64,000 nt of DNA. Source: Paenibacillus_E sp042676385. GTDB lineage: Bacteria > Bacillota > Bacilli > Paenibacillales > NBRC-103111. The notes beneath the pieces were generated by a model, which was not told the DNA's origin, did no database searches, and saw only the letters and a program-made list of their open reading frames with translations. Position numbers and translations under genes: made by a program. Positions 40,613-49,389 of this stretch are shown here, piece after piece. Position 1 is the first letter of the stretch. Each line of letters begins with the position of its first letter. Where the stretch lies: positions 238,526 through 302,525 of the forward strand of contig NZ_JBHTHA010000033.1 in the NCBI RefSeq assembly GCF_042676385.1. The letters run 5' to 3'.

Positions 40613-42106
40613 ATGAAGATTGTCATTGCAGACGACGAGCATTTGGTGAGGTTAGGGTTAGTCAGCATGATTCATGAAATGGAGACTTCGTGGGAGGTTA
40701 TGGGCGAGGCGGCGGATGGGGAGGAACTGGTGGAGCTCGTGACCAGATATCAGCCGGATGCGGCAATCGTTGATATTCGGATGCCTGGAATGAACGGAAT
40801 TGAAGCGATTCGCAGGGCGAAGATAAGCGCGCCACAGACCAAGTGGATCATTTTAACGGGCTATTCGGATTTTCAATACGCGAAACAGGCTGTAGGGCTT
40901 GGTGTTTCCGAATATTTGCTAAAACCGGTGAATCCGATTGATTTGGAAAAAGCGATCTCCAGTATTAGCAGAGACAACAAGCAGTATTTATACCAGTTGA
41001 ATCAGCAATTTGAAAATCAGCTCTATGCGCTCTTCCATGGGTTAGTGCCTTTGGAGGCGGAATCGGAAGACAGCTTGCTTCGGAATGGGAAGTTTCAGGG
41101 ATCTGTATGCTATATCGATAGCTCAGCTTCTCCTAAGGAATTGGAAGTCATACAAGGACAATTAATAGCAGCGTCTAGGCGATGTATTCAGCAGCACGTT
41201 GTCTACGGCGGCCATATCGCTTTGTTCACTTTGCCAAAAGGCGAGATGGTTACAGTTGGCGTCTGGGATCCGCTGAAACCGGAAGCACGTAAGCGTATTT
41301 GCGCGTATTTTCATGCGCTTGAAGCGGTGGTGAGACAGTTTCGCTCTGATTCCACTGCAATTACGATCGTACATACGGAAGAAATCGGCGGGTTTTTGGG
41401 CTTTCATAGGCAAATCGGGCAAATCCAAGAGATATCATGCTATCGGATTATTGCGGGAATGAACCGGGGATGGCTCCTTAAAGAGCTTCAAAATGCGGCC
41501 ATTTCCGAAAGCGCATCCCTGATGGCAGGTAAAAAATTGTGCCAGCTGGCTCAAGCGTACAAGAACAAGTTGTATATGAACTTTCAGACGACACTGGAAG
41601 AATTGGAACTACTTTGGCAAAAAGAAACGTTAAGGATGAAAGACTTATGGCCTTACCTGCAAACCGTTTTTCAAATTCCGGGTGGTGAGGGCAGTGAGCA
41701 GGAAGCTGATGATTTCTTCCGCAAATTACGCAAAATGGGGGATCAGCTCTTGCTGCAAAAGCAGCACGAGGCGCATTCATTTGATCTTGTCGATCATGTT
41801 CTGGCTTACACGGAGCGCAATTATATGAAAAATATCGGTATCGGACAAATCGCCGGTGAACTCAACGTGACTCAAAGCTATTTGAGCACGATATTCCATA
41901 AAAAGACGGGAACGACCTTTGTGAAATATTTGACGCGAATCCGTATCCTGAAAGCCAAAGAACTTCTAATGGAAAGCAAGCTGAACATTCAAGAAATCGC
42001 TGAACAGGTAGGATATTACAGCACACGGCATTTTACCAAGCTGTTTACAGAAATCGTTGGGGTCTACCCGTCCGATTTTAAGAAAAGCATGACATCTCAA
42101 ATGTAG
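40613..42106 (+). CDS. YesN-type response regulator with AraC output domain
   Basis: A 497-residue regulator: an N-terminal receiver (D7-D8, phospho-acceptor D54 in AIVDIRMPG, LKPVNP switch), a long middle region of about 270 residues, and a C-terminal AraC double helix-turn-helix (IGIGQIAGELNVTQSYLSTIFHKKTG and LNIQEIAEQVGYYSTRHFTKLFTE). Partner of the YesM kinase encoded just before. It probably activates the ABC operon and perhaps the convergent beta-helix enzyme. CAGGAGG overlaps the end of the kinase gene. Confidence 0.93.
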   Translation: MKIVIADDEHLVRLGLVSMIHEMETSWEVMGEAADGEELVELVTRYQPDAAIVDIRMPGMNGIEAIRRAKISAPQTKWIILTGYSDFQYAKQAVGLGVSEYLLKPVNPIDLEKAISSISRDNKQYLYQLNQQFENQLYALFHGLVPLEAESEDSLLRNGKFQGSVCYIDSSASPKELEVIQGQLIAASRRCIQQHVVYGGHIALFTLPKGEMVTVGVWDPLKPEARKRICAYFHALEAVVRQFRSDSTAITIVHTEEIGGFLGFHRQIGQIQEISCYRIIAGMNRGWLLKELQNAAISESASLMAGKKLCQLAQAYKNKLYMNFQTTLEELELLWQKETLRMKDLWPYLQTVFQIPGGEGSEQEADDFFRKLRKMGDQLLLQKQHEAHSFDLVDHVLAYTERNYMKNIGIGQIAGELNVTQSYLSTIFHKKTGTTFVKYLTRIRILKAKELLMESKLNIQEIAEQVGYYSTRHFTKLFTEIVGVYPSDFKKSMTSQM

Positions 42107-42128
42107 CGGCCGAAATCCTATAGTGTGA

Positions 42129-42177
42129 GAAAAATAGCTCATTGCGGTAATAATATTCCGCCAATGAGCTATTTTTC
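42129..42177. terminator. Bidirectional terminator between YesN and beta-helix enzyme genes
   Basis: Sixteen-base arms gaaaaatagctcattg and caatgagctatttttc pair perfectly, with A-rich and T-rich ends suited to termination in both directions. Confidence 0.9.
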
Positions 42178-42205
42178 ATATGTGCCTGATTATGAACAGG
42201 ACAAC

Positions 42206-45200
42206 CTATTTTTGTGAATCAAGCTTTTTCAAATACTCAATATCGGTCAAGAGCAAATTCGCAAACATGGTTGCAATCTTTTTGCCGGCTTGCGCTTGCA
42301 CTTCATTCTCCAAAGCGTTCAAGCTGTTATGATTCGCTTTTGCCATCAGGCTGTTCAGCACGCCTTGGTTCGTGATCCACCCTTTGTCGCTCCCTATTTG
42401 CAGAAGCTGCTTCAAATGAGCGGTATCCATAATTACATTTAACGTAAATTCACGAACTGTCACATTTCCTGCAAGGTCGTCTGCCGTCACCCGGATGTTG
42501 TGTTCGCCTATGTGCAGTGAAAGCGGTTCGAGCACAATCGGTTGCGTAATTTCCGCGCCGTCCAAGGTGATGACGGTTCCCGCTACTCCGCTCAAAGCGT
42601 CCGTAATGTCAAAGGCAACCTTGGCCGTATCCGTTTGATAAACCGTCATCGACACAGTCGGACTCACGACAGGTGCAGTCAGGTCGACTTTAACCTCTAC
42701 AGATTTGATCGTCTCCTGATTATTTGCGGCATCCACGCTGTAATACCTAACCTCATGTAAGCCTTCGCTGTCCACTGCTACTGTATTTCCTTCCGTAAAC
42801 GGCTGGCCGTCCACACTGTAAAACGTCGACTTTACACCGCTTCCCGCATCTATAGCCGATAGATGGATCGTCTGCACCGTTTTCTGCCAGCCGCTCTTCG
42901 CGTCATCCGTCGTCACAGGAGGGAGCGTATCCTTGATGCTTACCGTTACCGTAACGGTTTCCGAATCGGCTATGCCATCGTTCGCTTTAAACGTAAACGA
43001 ATCAGTACCAACCACGCCCGGATTTGGCGTATATACAAACGCTCCCGTAGTCGCATCCGTGATCATTGCCGTTCCTTTCGTACCGTTTGTTACGATACTA
43101 TACGACAGTGGATCTCCGTTCGGATCGCTCGCGTTCAAAACCCCATTTACAGCCGTATCTTGCCAAGTATTCCATTCTGATCCGACTGCTACAGGCTTGT
43201 CGTTTGCCAGCTTAATCTCGATGAATGGCCTGTAGTTGGCCGTCTCGTTCTCTTTAGAAGCATAAGTAACTAGAGAACCTGAACCTTTGCTGGATGGCGG
43301 AGTTATTATCTGAAGCGACAGTTTCTTGTCGGCTGCAATCGCCGATTTGACTTGATCCGTCACATCAAACTGTACGGGTGTCCCGACCGCGGGAGCAGAC
43401 CAACTGGCTACGAGGGCACCGGCTATAGGCTTGTTGGTCCAAGTCAGGGTTGTTTCTCGCCAGCTGTTATCGCTTACGAGGTACGCTTCATTCGCAACGC
43501 CTAACGTACCTACAGCAACTGGAACAAGCGTAACTTTAGCGCTCTCGACTGCCCCGGTGAACGAGGAAAGATCAAATTTCAAGTATGCTTGCCGGTTATA
43601 ACTCGAGGCATCCGCCTTCACTTCGAGTGTATTGCCGGTTCCATATTTCGTATTGGCGTATGATCCGTCGCGAACAAAAGCATCTTCAGAAGCGCCGATT
43701 TGAACTAAATGCGCCGGCGAAATCGCTACGGTTATGGTACCGAGCGCTGATTCGAGCTTTCCGTCAGATACTTTAAACGTAAAGCTATCGCTGCCCCACA
43801 CGCCCGGATTCGGCGTGTATACAAAATCGCCGGTGTTGCTGTCCGCAAGCTTTACAGTACCTTTTGTTGCTCCGTTCACAATCGAAAATTGCAGGATATC
43901 ACCGTCCGGATCGCTCGCGGACAGCCTGCCGGTTACTTGTTTGCCTTCCTTCACGTTGTACTCAGCATTGGTGACATATGGCTGATGATTGACCGCTGAA
44001 GTATCGCCCTGATATTCGAACGATCCAATATCCGGCAGCCCGTTATACAATGGATTGCCCTTATAATCTTTGCCGCCGTTATTGTCCATAGCCAGACCGG
44101 CATTAATCGCCGGAGAATCTGCCTTAAGCTCGTAAGCGTATGCCGTCTGTAAGCCTACGCCCGCACCGCCCGGTTTGACGAATTTCGGATCGGCCGTTAT
44201 TTTGTTCGGGTCGAACGGTTCCTTGGCCGGATGCGTGCCGCCCGCTTCATAGAAGACATTATTGCTGAATTTCAGCTGTCCCCAGTTTTCAGTGCCCCAG
44301 TTTGTCGGAGCGGAAGGGTTGGCGTTATAGAAAATGTTGTTATAGAAGTTATACCCGTTTTGCACTTGACCGTCGCTATCGAGACTGACTTTAAACTTGG
44401 CGCCGTCATAGTAAAAGACGTTGTTATAAATGGAAGCGGGCGTCGCTTCGTCCGAAGCGAAGTGACGGATGAAAGCGCCGTCGTTTTGGCTGACGTTGTA
44501 GCGCATCACGTCGTTAATGTTACCGCCCATGAGCAGCATCGTACCCATCGGGTTGTCATGGCTGTAATTGAATTGGTAAACCGTATTTTCCAGATAATAA
44601 TCAAAATCGAAGGCACAGCCGTCCTGGTTGTATAACGGTCCGCCGGACACTTCATTATATTGCAACGTATTATTTTTCCCGACCGTCAGCCAAATGCCGG
44701 CGATCGCATTGCTTCCCGCCACCCTGGTACCGAACTTGGTTAAGACGTTGCTCTCGACGATGGCGCCGTCGGTATCGCGCAGAATGATGCCGTCGCCTCC
44801 GATGTCCTCCACTGTGTTATGACCGAGGTAAAAATTCGTGTTCCAATTGCCGTATTTTCTGGCACCTGTAGTCGAGAACGAATCGTCCTGAACATAATTC
44901 GCATGCGCAGCAACGCGGATCGCGACCCGATCGACTTTGCGGATCGTATTATTTTCGATGCGCACATCGTTGAACCTGGCTACCGTTGGTTGCGAAGTCG
45001 CGTAGGTTCCTTTGATAACGCCGATAATCCCGCCGTTTTCCTTGGCACCCGCATTGTTGTAACCGTCAATGTCGTGAACGTAAGTGTTCCTTATGTAGAT
45101 ATGGTTGTATATTCGATCGCTCTCATTCGAATCGATGACGAAAAAAATGCCGGCCCGAAGCGCGTTGGAGTCGTTATTTTCCGATTGGAAATCATCGTCG

Positions 45201-45658
45201 TTTGTTACTTCAAGGTTATTGATTTCCCAGTACTCCTGATTTTTGAGCAGTACGGTTCCTGTGTTGTAAGTCGCAGTGCTGTTATACACCGTTTGCGTGA
45301 AGTTCGACCCGCCGCCATGGATGATCGGCCTTCCGCCTGTCCCGTATCGGTCGATGACGATCGGTTTTCCATCCGCTCCGGAGCCTTTCGGCCATAGTTG
45401 ACCGGTCCATACGCTGCCCGCTTTGAACAAAATGCGATCCCCGGGCTGGAACGTTGTCCCGTTGACCTTGTTCAACGTTTGCCAGGCTTGCGACTCGCTG
45501 CTGCCGCTATAACTGTCGTTACCGTTTACCGAATCGATATAATAAGTAGTTCCTGCTGCCATGACCGGCTTCGGGAGCCAGGCGAAAATAAGGCCGTTAA
45601 GCAAAAGCGCAATGACGGTAATTGAAAAAATACGGTTTACATTCGGTCGTAAAATCAT
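42206..45658 (-). CDS. Large secreted right-handed beta-helix enzyme (putative polysaccharide lyase/hydrolase) with Ig-like, DNRLRE and FIMAH modules
   Basis: An 1150-residue exported protein. A signal peptide (to about residue 35) precedes a beta-helix of about 510 residues opening with TYYIDSVNGNDSYSGSS and rich in NN-x-V/I-x-N rungs. Then follow a cadherin-like Ig repeat (YVTNAEYNVKEGKQVTG...FVYTPNPGVWGSDSFTF), a DNRLRE-type module (DAFVRDGSYANTKYGTGN...SWRETTLTWTNKP), a second Ig repeat, bacterial Ig/OmpL47-like domains (APVTTDD-like, YSVDAANNQ) and a C-terminal FIMAH domain. Beta-helix proteins of this order act on pectin or other acidic polysaccharides; the exact bond is unknown. A cre site lies upstream. 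Confidence 0.8.
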   Translation of the reverse strand: MILRPNVNRIFSITVIALLLNGLIFAWLPKPVMAAGTTYYIDSVNGNDSYSGSSESQAWQTLNKVNGTTFQPGDRILFKAGSVWTGQLWPKGSGADGKPIVIDRYGTGGRPIIHGGGSNFTQTVYNSTATYNTGTVLLKNQEYWEINNLEVTNDDDFQSENNDSNALRAGIFFVIDSNESDRIYNHIYIRNTYVHDIDGYNNAGAKENGGIIGVIKGTYATSQPTVARFNDVRIENNTIRKVDRVAIRVAAHANYVQDDSFSTTGARKYGNWNTNFYLGHNTVEDIGGDGIILRDTDGAIVESNVLTKFGTRVAGSNAIAGIWLTVGKNNTLQYNEVSGGPLYNQDGCAFDFDYYLENTVYQFNYSHDNPMGTMLLMGGNINDVMRYNVSQNDGAFIRHFASDEATPASIYNNVFYYDGAKFKVSLDSDGQVQNGYNFYNNIFYNANPSAPTNWGTENWGQLKFSNNVFYEAGGTHPAKEPFDPNKITADPKFVKPGGAGVGLQTAYAYELKADSPAINAGLAMDNNGGKDYKGNPLYNGLPDIGSFEYQGDTSAVNHQPYVTNAEYNVKEGKQVTGRLSASDPDGDILQFSIVNGATKGTVKLADSNTGDFVYTPNPGVWGSDSFTFKVSDGKLESALGTITVAISPAHLVQIGASEDAFVRDGSYANTKYGTGNTLEVKADASSYNRQAYLKFDLSSFTGAVESAKVTLVPVAVGTLGVANEAYLVSDNSWRETTLTWTNKPIAGALVASWSAPAVGTPVQFDVTDQVKSAIAADKKLSLQIITPPSSKGSGSLVTYASKENETANYRPFIEIKLANDKPVAVGSEWNTWQDTAVNGVLNASDPNGDPLSYSIVTNGTKGTAMITDATTGAFVYTPNPGVVGTDSFTFKANDGIADSETVTVTVSIKDTLPPVTTDDAKSGWQKTVQTIHLSAIDAGSGVKSTFYSVDGQPFTEGNTVAVDSEGLHEVRYYSVDAANNQETIKSVEVKVDLTAPVVSPTVSMTVYQTDTAKVAFDITDALSGVAGTVITLDGAEITQPIVLEPLSLHIGEHNIRVTADDLAGNVTVREFTLNVIMDTAHLKQLLQIGSDKGWITNQGVLNSLMAKANHNSLNALENEVQAQAGKKIATMFANLLLTDIEYLKKLDSQK

Positions 45659-45747
45659 CTAACGATTCCTCCTAAAAAAAGTGATGAGCTAAAACTGTTT
45701 TCAAGTCGGATCAAAACCTAACTGAGAATCACCTCCTTTAATTAATC

Positions 45748-45761
45748 GGAAAGCGCTTACA
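45748..45761. promoter_or_regulatory. cre site (CcpA) before the beta-helix enzyme gene
   Basis: GGAAAGCGCTTACA matches 13 of 14 positions of TGWAANCGNTNWCA and is close to palindromic. It lies 90 bases upstream of the minus-strand start, near the expected promoter. No gene is present between 45658 and 45937. Confidence 0.75.
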
Positions 45762-45901
45762 TATTAGTTTGATGATGATAACAAAATACTACCCATATAT
45801 ATCAAGTAATCACAGGAATAATTTTTACATTGTTGTGTAAGATTTAGACTATTTTTAATAAATGATTCCACATGCCGCAAGAAAGGCAAACAAAATCGAA
45901 A

Positions 45902-45928
45902 GAGGAGCCCTCTTAAAAAAGGCTCCAC
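45902..45928 (-). terminator. Probable terminator of the deacetylase gene
   Basis: GGAGCC (45904-45909) pairs with GGCTCC (45921-45926). On the minus strand it is followed by TCTTTCGATTTTG, a weak T-tract, nine bases after the stop codon. Confidence 0.5.
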
Positions 45929-45936
45929 TTGTTTAT

Positions 45937-46662
45937 TCATCGTATTTTCGCAGGAATTGCTTTCTGATAATTCAACATTTCCGAAACGGTCGTGAATCGG
46001 TAGCCCCTATTTTTTAATTCCGGCAAAATGATTTTTAAAGCCTCGATGGTCTGTGTGGGGCCTTCGATATAATCGTGGAATAAAATAATATTCCCGTTTC
46101 TGGCGTTCGACAGGACTTTGTTTACAATTCGATTAACCCCCGGCGTATTCCAATCTTTCGTATCCAATTGCCATGACCACATAACCATTTTATATCCCTC
46201 TTGCCTGACCGTGGAGACGAGTCTTTCATTAAAAAAGCCGCCTGGCGGCCGAAATAATTGGCAATGCCGCCCTGTCGTGGCATAAATAATTTCTTCAGCC
46301 TTGTTGATTTCTTTTTTCATGTTCGTTCTTTTGCTTAAATAGGCATGGCTGTATGTATGATTGGCAAGCTCATGACCTTCATCGACTTCCCGCTTTAAAA
46401 GGTCGGGGTATAGTTTTACTTTATTGCCAACAACGAAAAAAGTCGCTTTAGCGTCATACTGTTTTAATAAATCCAGAATTTGCGCGGTGTACTCGGGATG
46501 AGGCCCATCGTCAAATGTAAGTGCGATCACTTTCTCATCGGTTGTTATTTCCCAGACGACTTCCCCGCGATTCTCATAATACGCGCGGTCTTTTCTAGGG
46601 GCCGCGACAGCAACAGAATGAAACAAAAATAAAAAGATGCTTAACGCTGCGAGTATTCTCAT
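45937..46662 (-). CDS. Secreted polysaccharide deacetylase (NodB domain)
   Basis: A 241-residue exported protein with a signal peptide (AALSIFLFLFHSVAVAA) and one NodB domain. Motif 1 LTFDDGPH (base D51, metal ligand D52), motif 2 ELANHTYSH (metal ligands H102, H106), motif 3 RPPGGFFN, and motif 5 ILFHDY with the catalytic His are all intact, so it should be active on N-acetylglucosamine or N-acetylmuramic acid units. Similar proteins (PdaA/PdaB, YlxY) act on spore cortex or cell-wall peptidoglycan; which one applies here is not clear. Confidence 0.92.
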   Translation of the reverse strand: MRILAALSIFLFLFHSVAVAAPRKDRAYYENRGEVVWEITTDEKVIALTFDDGPHPEYTAQILDLLKQYDAKATFFVVGNKVKLYPDLLKREVDEGHELANHTYSHAYLSKRTNMKKEINKAEEIIYATTGRHCQLFRPPGGFFNERLVSTVRQEGYKMVMWSWQLDTKDWNTPGVNRIVNKVLSNARNGNIILFHDYIEGPTQTIEALKIILPELKNRGYRFTTVSEMLNYQKAIPAKIR

Positions 46663-46755
46663 AATGCCTCCTGATTGTTCATTTTTCTGTAGGTTATTTT
46701 ACCTCCATTTCTCGAAAACTAATCAGCGGATATATAATCAATTGGATGCATCTGC

Positions 46756-46799
46756 TTGACAAAACATAGTTGTTTTAACTATAGTTGTTATAACAACTA
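46756..46799 (+). promoter_or_regulatory. Promoter and MarR operator of the marR-MFS operon
   Basis: TTGACA (46756-46761) and TATAGT (46780-46785) are 18 bases apart. The perfect 18-base palindrome TAGTTGTTATAACAACTA (46782-46799) overlaps the -10. A related half-site, TAGTTGTTTTAACTA, lies just upstream within the spacer. This is the expected layout for self-repression by the MarR protein. Confidence 0.8.
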
Positions 46800-46821
46800 A
46801 TTAAAAAAGGACGGGTGGCTG

Positions 46822-47271
46822 ATGATAAAAGATAGCGGGTTGGACCGATCCATCGGCTTTAATATGGGCGTAGCCTACCGTAAATTATCGAACCTACTGC
46901 AGAATCGGTTGAAGGAATATGAAATTACACCCGAGCAGTGGTCCGTACTTTATCAGGTAGAACGTGGAAACGGGTTAATTCAAAAAGAGATTGCCGAACG
47001 TACCGCCAAAGACAAACCGACAACTACACGAATTCTCGATCAACTGGAGGGAAAGGGCTTCATTACGAAGAAGACCGGTGAAAATGATCGCCGCTCTTTT
47101 GCAGTCTATATCACGGACAAAGGCAAATCACTGATTGAACAAACGCTTCCGATCGAACTGAAAGTCGTGAACGATGTGAAACGATGTATGTCGGATTCCG
47201 AATACGATATGCTGCTGGAGCTGCTTCAGCGGATCAACAATCATGTGAACGAACTGTCAGAGGGTGAATAG
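46822..47271 (+). CDS. MarR-family transcriptional repressor
   Basis: A 149-residue winged-helix regulator: helices ITPEQWSVLYQVERGNGLIQKEIAERTAKDKPTTTRILDQLEGKGFI and wing KTGENDRRSFAVYITDKGK. MarR proteins bind palindromes as dimers and release DNA on binding phenolics or drugs. A perfect palindrome sits in its own promoter and an MFS transporter gene follows 12 bases later, so it should repress both until an inducer arrives. The inducer is unknown. Confidence 0.92.
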   Translation: MIKDSGLDRSIGFNMGVAYRKLSNLLQNRLKEYEITPEQWSVLYQVERGNGLIQKEIAERTAKDKPTTTRILDQLEGKGFITKKTGENDRRSFAVYITDKGKSLIEQTLPIELKVVNDVKRCMSDSEYDMLLELLQRINNHVNELSEGE

Positions 47272-47283
47272 GAGCATGACATC

Positions 47284-48501
47284 ATGAATAATCCCGAACA
47301 ATCACACAAGCTTTGGACCAAAGCGTTTATTTGTTTGACAATTTGCTCATTCTTATTATTTTTAAATTTGCAAATGCTGCTGTCCTCGTTTCCCGCCTAT
47401 GTGAAAGGCAAATTTTTAGCCGGGGATTTAACGGTCAGTCTTGTAACAAGTGTGTTCGCGTTATCCGCAATAGCGACACGATTTTTGACTGCGGCGCTGA
47501 TACGGAAGTTTCAGCGAAAGGTTATTTTGCTGATCGGGCTGGCTGTAGCCACAATTATTACTGCCGTTTATGTCTGGGCGGATTCCATAGGCTCGCTGCT
47601 GGTTATGCGGGTTGGGTATGGAATTGGATTCGGGATGTCGAGCACGATCATTCCCACCTTGGTTTCACAAATTATTCCGGGTAAAAGGATGGGGGAAGGT
47701 ATTGGATACTTCGGCCTTTCAACCAGTCTAGCCATGTCAATGGGACCGATGATCGGTCTGAATGTGATGAGGCATTACGGATTCGGTACGTTGTCCATGA
47801 TTGGAACGGCAACCGCCCTCTTGATTTTTCCAATTCTTATTCTGTCGCGGTCGATTCCGCAAGATTCCAAGCAAGGGCAAACTGCCGGTAGTCAAAATTC
47901 CAACAAGCAACCCTTTAATACCAAACTATTGTTTCCCGCGCTGTTGAATGTCCTTCTTTCTGTAACCTATAGCGGTCTGCTTAGTTTTATTGCCTTGTTT
48001 GGAGAAGCGGTGCATCTGGAGCAAGTAGGGTTATTTTTCTTGTTTAATGCGTTCACGATCATTCTGATCAGACCCATTTCAGGTAAATTGTTTGATAAAA
48101 AAGGGCATGCAGCTGTTCTTATTCCTGCGGCGATTTGCGTGCTAGCGAGCTTGACTTTACTCTCATTTACGACTGCATTGCCGATGCTCATTCTTTCCGC
48201 GCTTCTATATGGTCTGGGTTTCGGTTCCATACAACCGACCTTGCAGGCCTGGATGCTCAGGTTAAGCCCCAAAGAGCAGCATGGCATGGCTAATAGCATG
48301 TTTTACAATTCCACGGATCTTGGCGTAGCTATAGGAGCTCTATTGCTCGGAGCGATATCTTCCGTAACAGGTTACGCGATGATGTATCGTTATTCGGCTG
48401 GTTTTATGCTGTTGTTCCTTGTTATCTATGCATGGGTTCAACTGGTTCGGGTCCAACACGGAAAAAAATACGTAAAGATAGGCAATCTTACAAATATGTA
48501 G
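47284..48501 (+). CDS. MFS transporter under MarR control
   Basis: A 405-residue permease with 12 likely helices. The motif A region is divergent (RFLTAALIRKFQRKVILLIGL), and GYGIGFGMSSTIIPTLVSQIIPGKRMGEGIGYFGLSTSLAMSMGPMIGL resembles motif C of exporters. It lies directly behind the MarR gene in one transcript and probably exports a toxic organic compound sensed by it. The substrate is not predictable. A damaged gene follows immediately. Confidence 0.9.
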   Translation: MNNPEQSHKLWTKAFICLTICSFLLFLNLQMLLSSFPAYVKGKFLAGDLTVSLVTSVFALSAIATRFLTAALIRKFQRKVILLIGLAVATIITAVYVWADSIGSLLVMRVGYGIGFGMSSTIIPTLVSQIIPGKRMGEGIGYFGLSTSLAMSMGPMIGLNVMRHYGFGTLSMIGTATALLIFPILILSRSIPQDSKQGQTAGSQNSNKQPFNTKLLFPALLNVLLSVTYSGLLSFIALFGEAVHLEQVGLFFLFNAFTIILIRPISGKLFDKKGHAAVLIPAAICVLASLTLLSFTTALPMLILSALLYGLGFGSIQPTLQAWMLRLSPKEQHGMANSMFYNSTDLGVAIGALLLGAISSVTGYAMMYRYSAGFMLLFLVIYAWVQLVRVQHGKKYVKIGNLTNM

Positions 48502-48508
48502 ACTTAAA

Positions 48509-48766
48509 AAGTATGATGCCGAATGGCACTGAAATGCCGACGATATTGCCCAATTCTTAAGCAGCGCCAATCCGAATTGGTCGAAACCCGTATTGAAAGA
48601 TTTGTTATATACACATTTGAAAATGACCATCGATGCTGTCGAGGCTAGACTTAAAAAGGATTGGGACGCAGATATTTCAGCCTATGATCACGGTGTAGAC
48701 CATATTATTAAACTGGCGGATACCTTATCTGAAGGGATAATTAAGCAATTTCCGCAAAAGTTTTAG
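48509..48766 (+). pseudogene. Remnant: C-terminal third of a conserved small-protein family
   Basis: A reading frame from 48509 to TAG 48764-48766 encodes YDAEWH, a TGA stop, then NADDIAQFLSSANPNWSKPV and a further 60 residues ending EGIIKQFPQKF. From memory, a family of about 180-residue bacterial proteins ends in a W(Y/H)xNADEIAxFL...EGIIKQFPHKF pattern, so this is probably its C-terminal part. There is no start codon or ribosome site, and the N-terminal two thirds are missing; the frame begins eight bases after the MFS stop, suggesting a deletion. Confidence 0.6.
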
Positions 48767-48844
48767 TATATGAAAAGCTACCATTTTATTTATCAAGCAT
48801 CTTTTGATAAGATATAGAAGGTAAATAAACTTGGAGGTAATCAT

Positions 48845-49039
48845 ATGCTGACACCAGGAACTATTCTCGTTGAGGATATTGATTTTGAGAAAGCGCGAAA
48901 TCAAGGATGCAACATCGAGGCAAGACAAGCGAATTTGAGGGTTTTTGGACCAGGGAAAATTCGTGCATACGGTACGATTCAAGTTACGATCGAAGAAAAA
49001 CAACTGCTAAGATCGGTCAATCAATTTGTAGTCGTTTAA
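48845..49039 (+). CDS. Small protein of unknown function
   Basis: A 64-residue soluble protein (MLTPGTILVEDIDFEKARN...FGPGKIRAYGTIQVTIEEKQ) with an excellent ribosome site (TTGGAGGTAATCAT). The sequence suggests a small beta-rich fold with a central glycine turn. An inverted repeat, TTATCAA-6-TTGATAA, lies 35 bases upstream and a strong terminator follows, so it is an independent gene. I do not recognise the family. Confidence 0.65.
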   Translation: MLTPGTILVEDIDFEKARNQGCNIEARQANLRVFGPGKIRAYGTIQVTIEEKQLLRSVNQFVVV

Positions 49040-49054
49040 TATGGCGCATACAAA

Positions 49055-49098
49055 CAAGAGCAATAACGGATAGTTCCGTTATCGCTCTTGTTTTGTTT
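49055..49098. terminator. Bidirectional terminator
   Basis: The arms caagagcaataacgga and tccgttatcgctcttg pair with one mismatch across a TAGT loop and are followed by TTTTGTTTT. It lies between the 64-residue gene and the small minus-strand frame. Confidence 0.9.
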
Positions 49099-49107
49099 TC
49101 CGGGCAT

Positions 49108-49281
49108 TTATTCGTTATCCGGTTGCTTGGTATTGATGATGGAGCAGCTGCCCGGATATCCGTCATTCTCTATCATTTCCTCCAGATGCTCCCGCATGAT
49201 TGCGTCTCCAAGTATATCCGCTGCAAGTTTCACCGCTGGTTGATGAAACTCTACATGCCCCTTCGGTTTGCTATCGGTCAC
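49108..49281 (-). CDS. Possible 57-residue protein
   Basis: A GTG-started frame (GAGAGG 11 bases upstream) encoding TDSKPKGHVEFHQPAVKLAA...IMREHLEEMIENDGYPGS. Composition is soluble and charged, with a plausible central helix (KLAADILGDAIMREHLEEMIEND). It ends just before a bidirectional terminator, which supports a real gene. No family is recognised. Confidence 0.45.
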   Translation of the reverse strand: MTDSKPKGHVEFHQPAVKLAADILGDAIMREHLEEMIENDGYPGSCSIINTKQPDNE

Positions 49282-49389
49282 CTTATCACCGTCCTCTCAT
49301 TGAAGTAGCCTTCAGGTGAATAGCATTAACCATTTAAAGAAAAAATAGTAGGAGATAAGAAAAGATCAATCCTATATGGGGGTAATCAC

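Noticed and set aside
44819..45397. 192-codon frame antisense to the beta-helix enzyme
   Set aside because: Shadow of a long repetitive coding region; no ribosome site and no recognisable domain.
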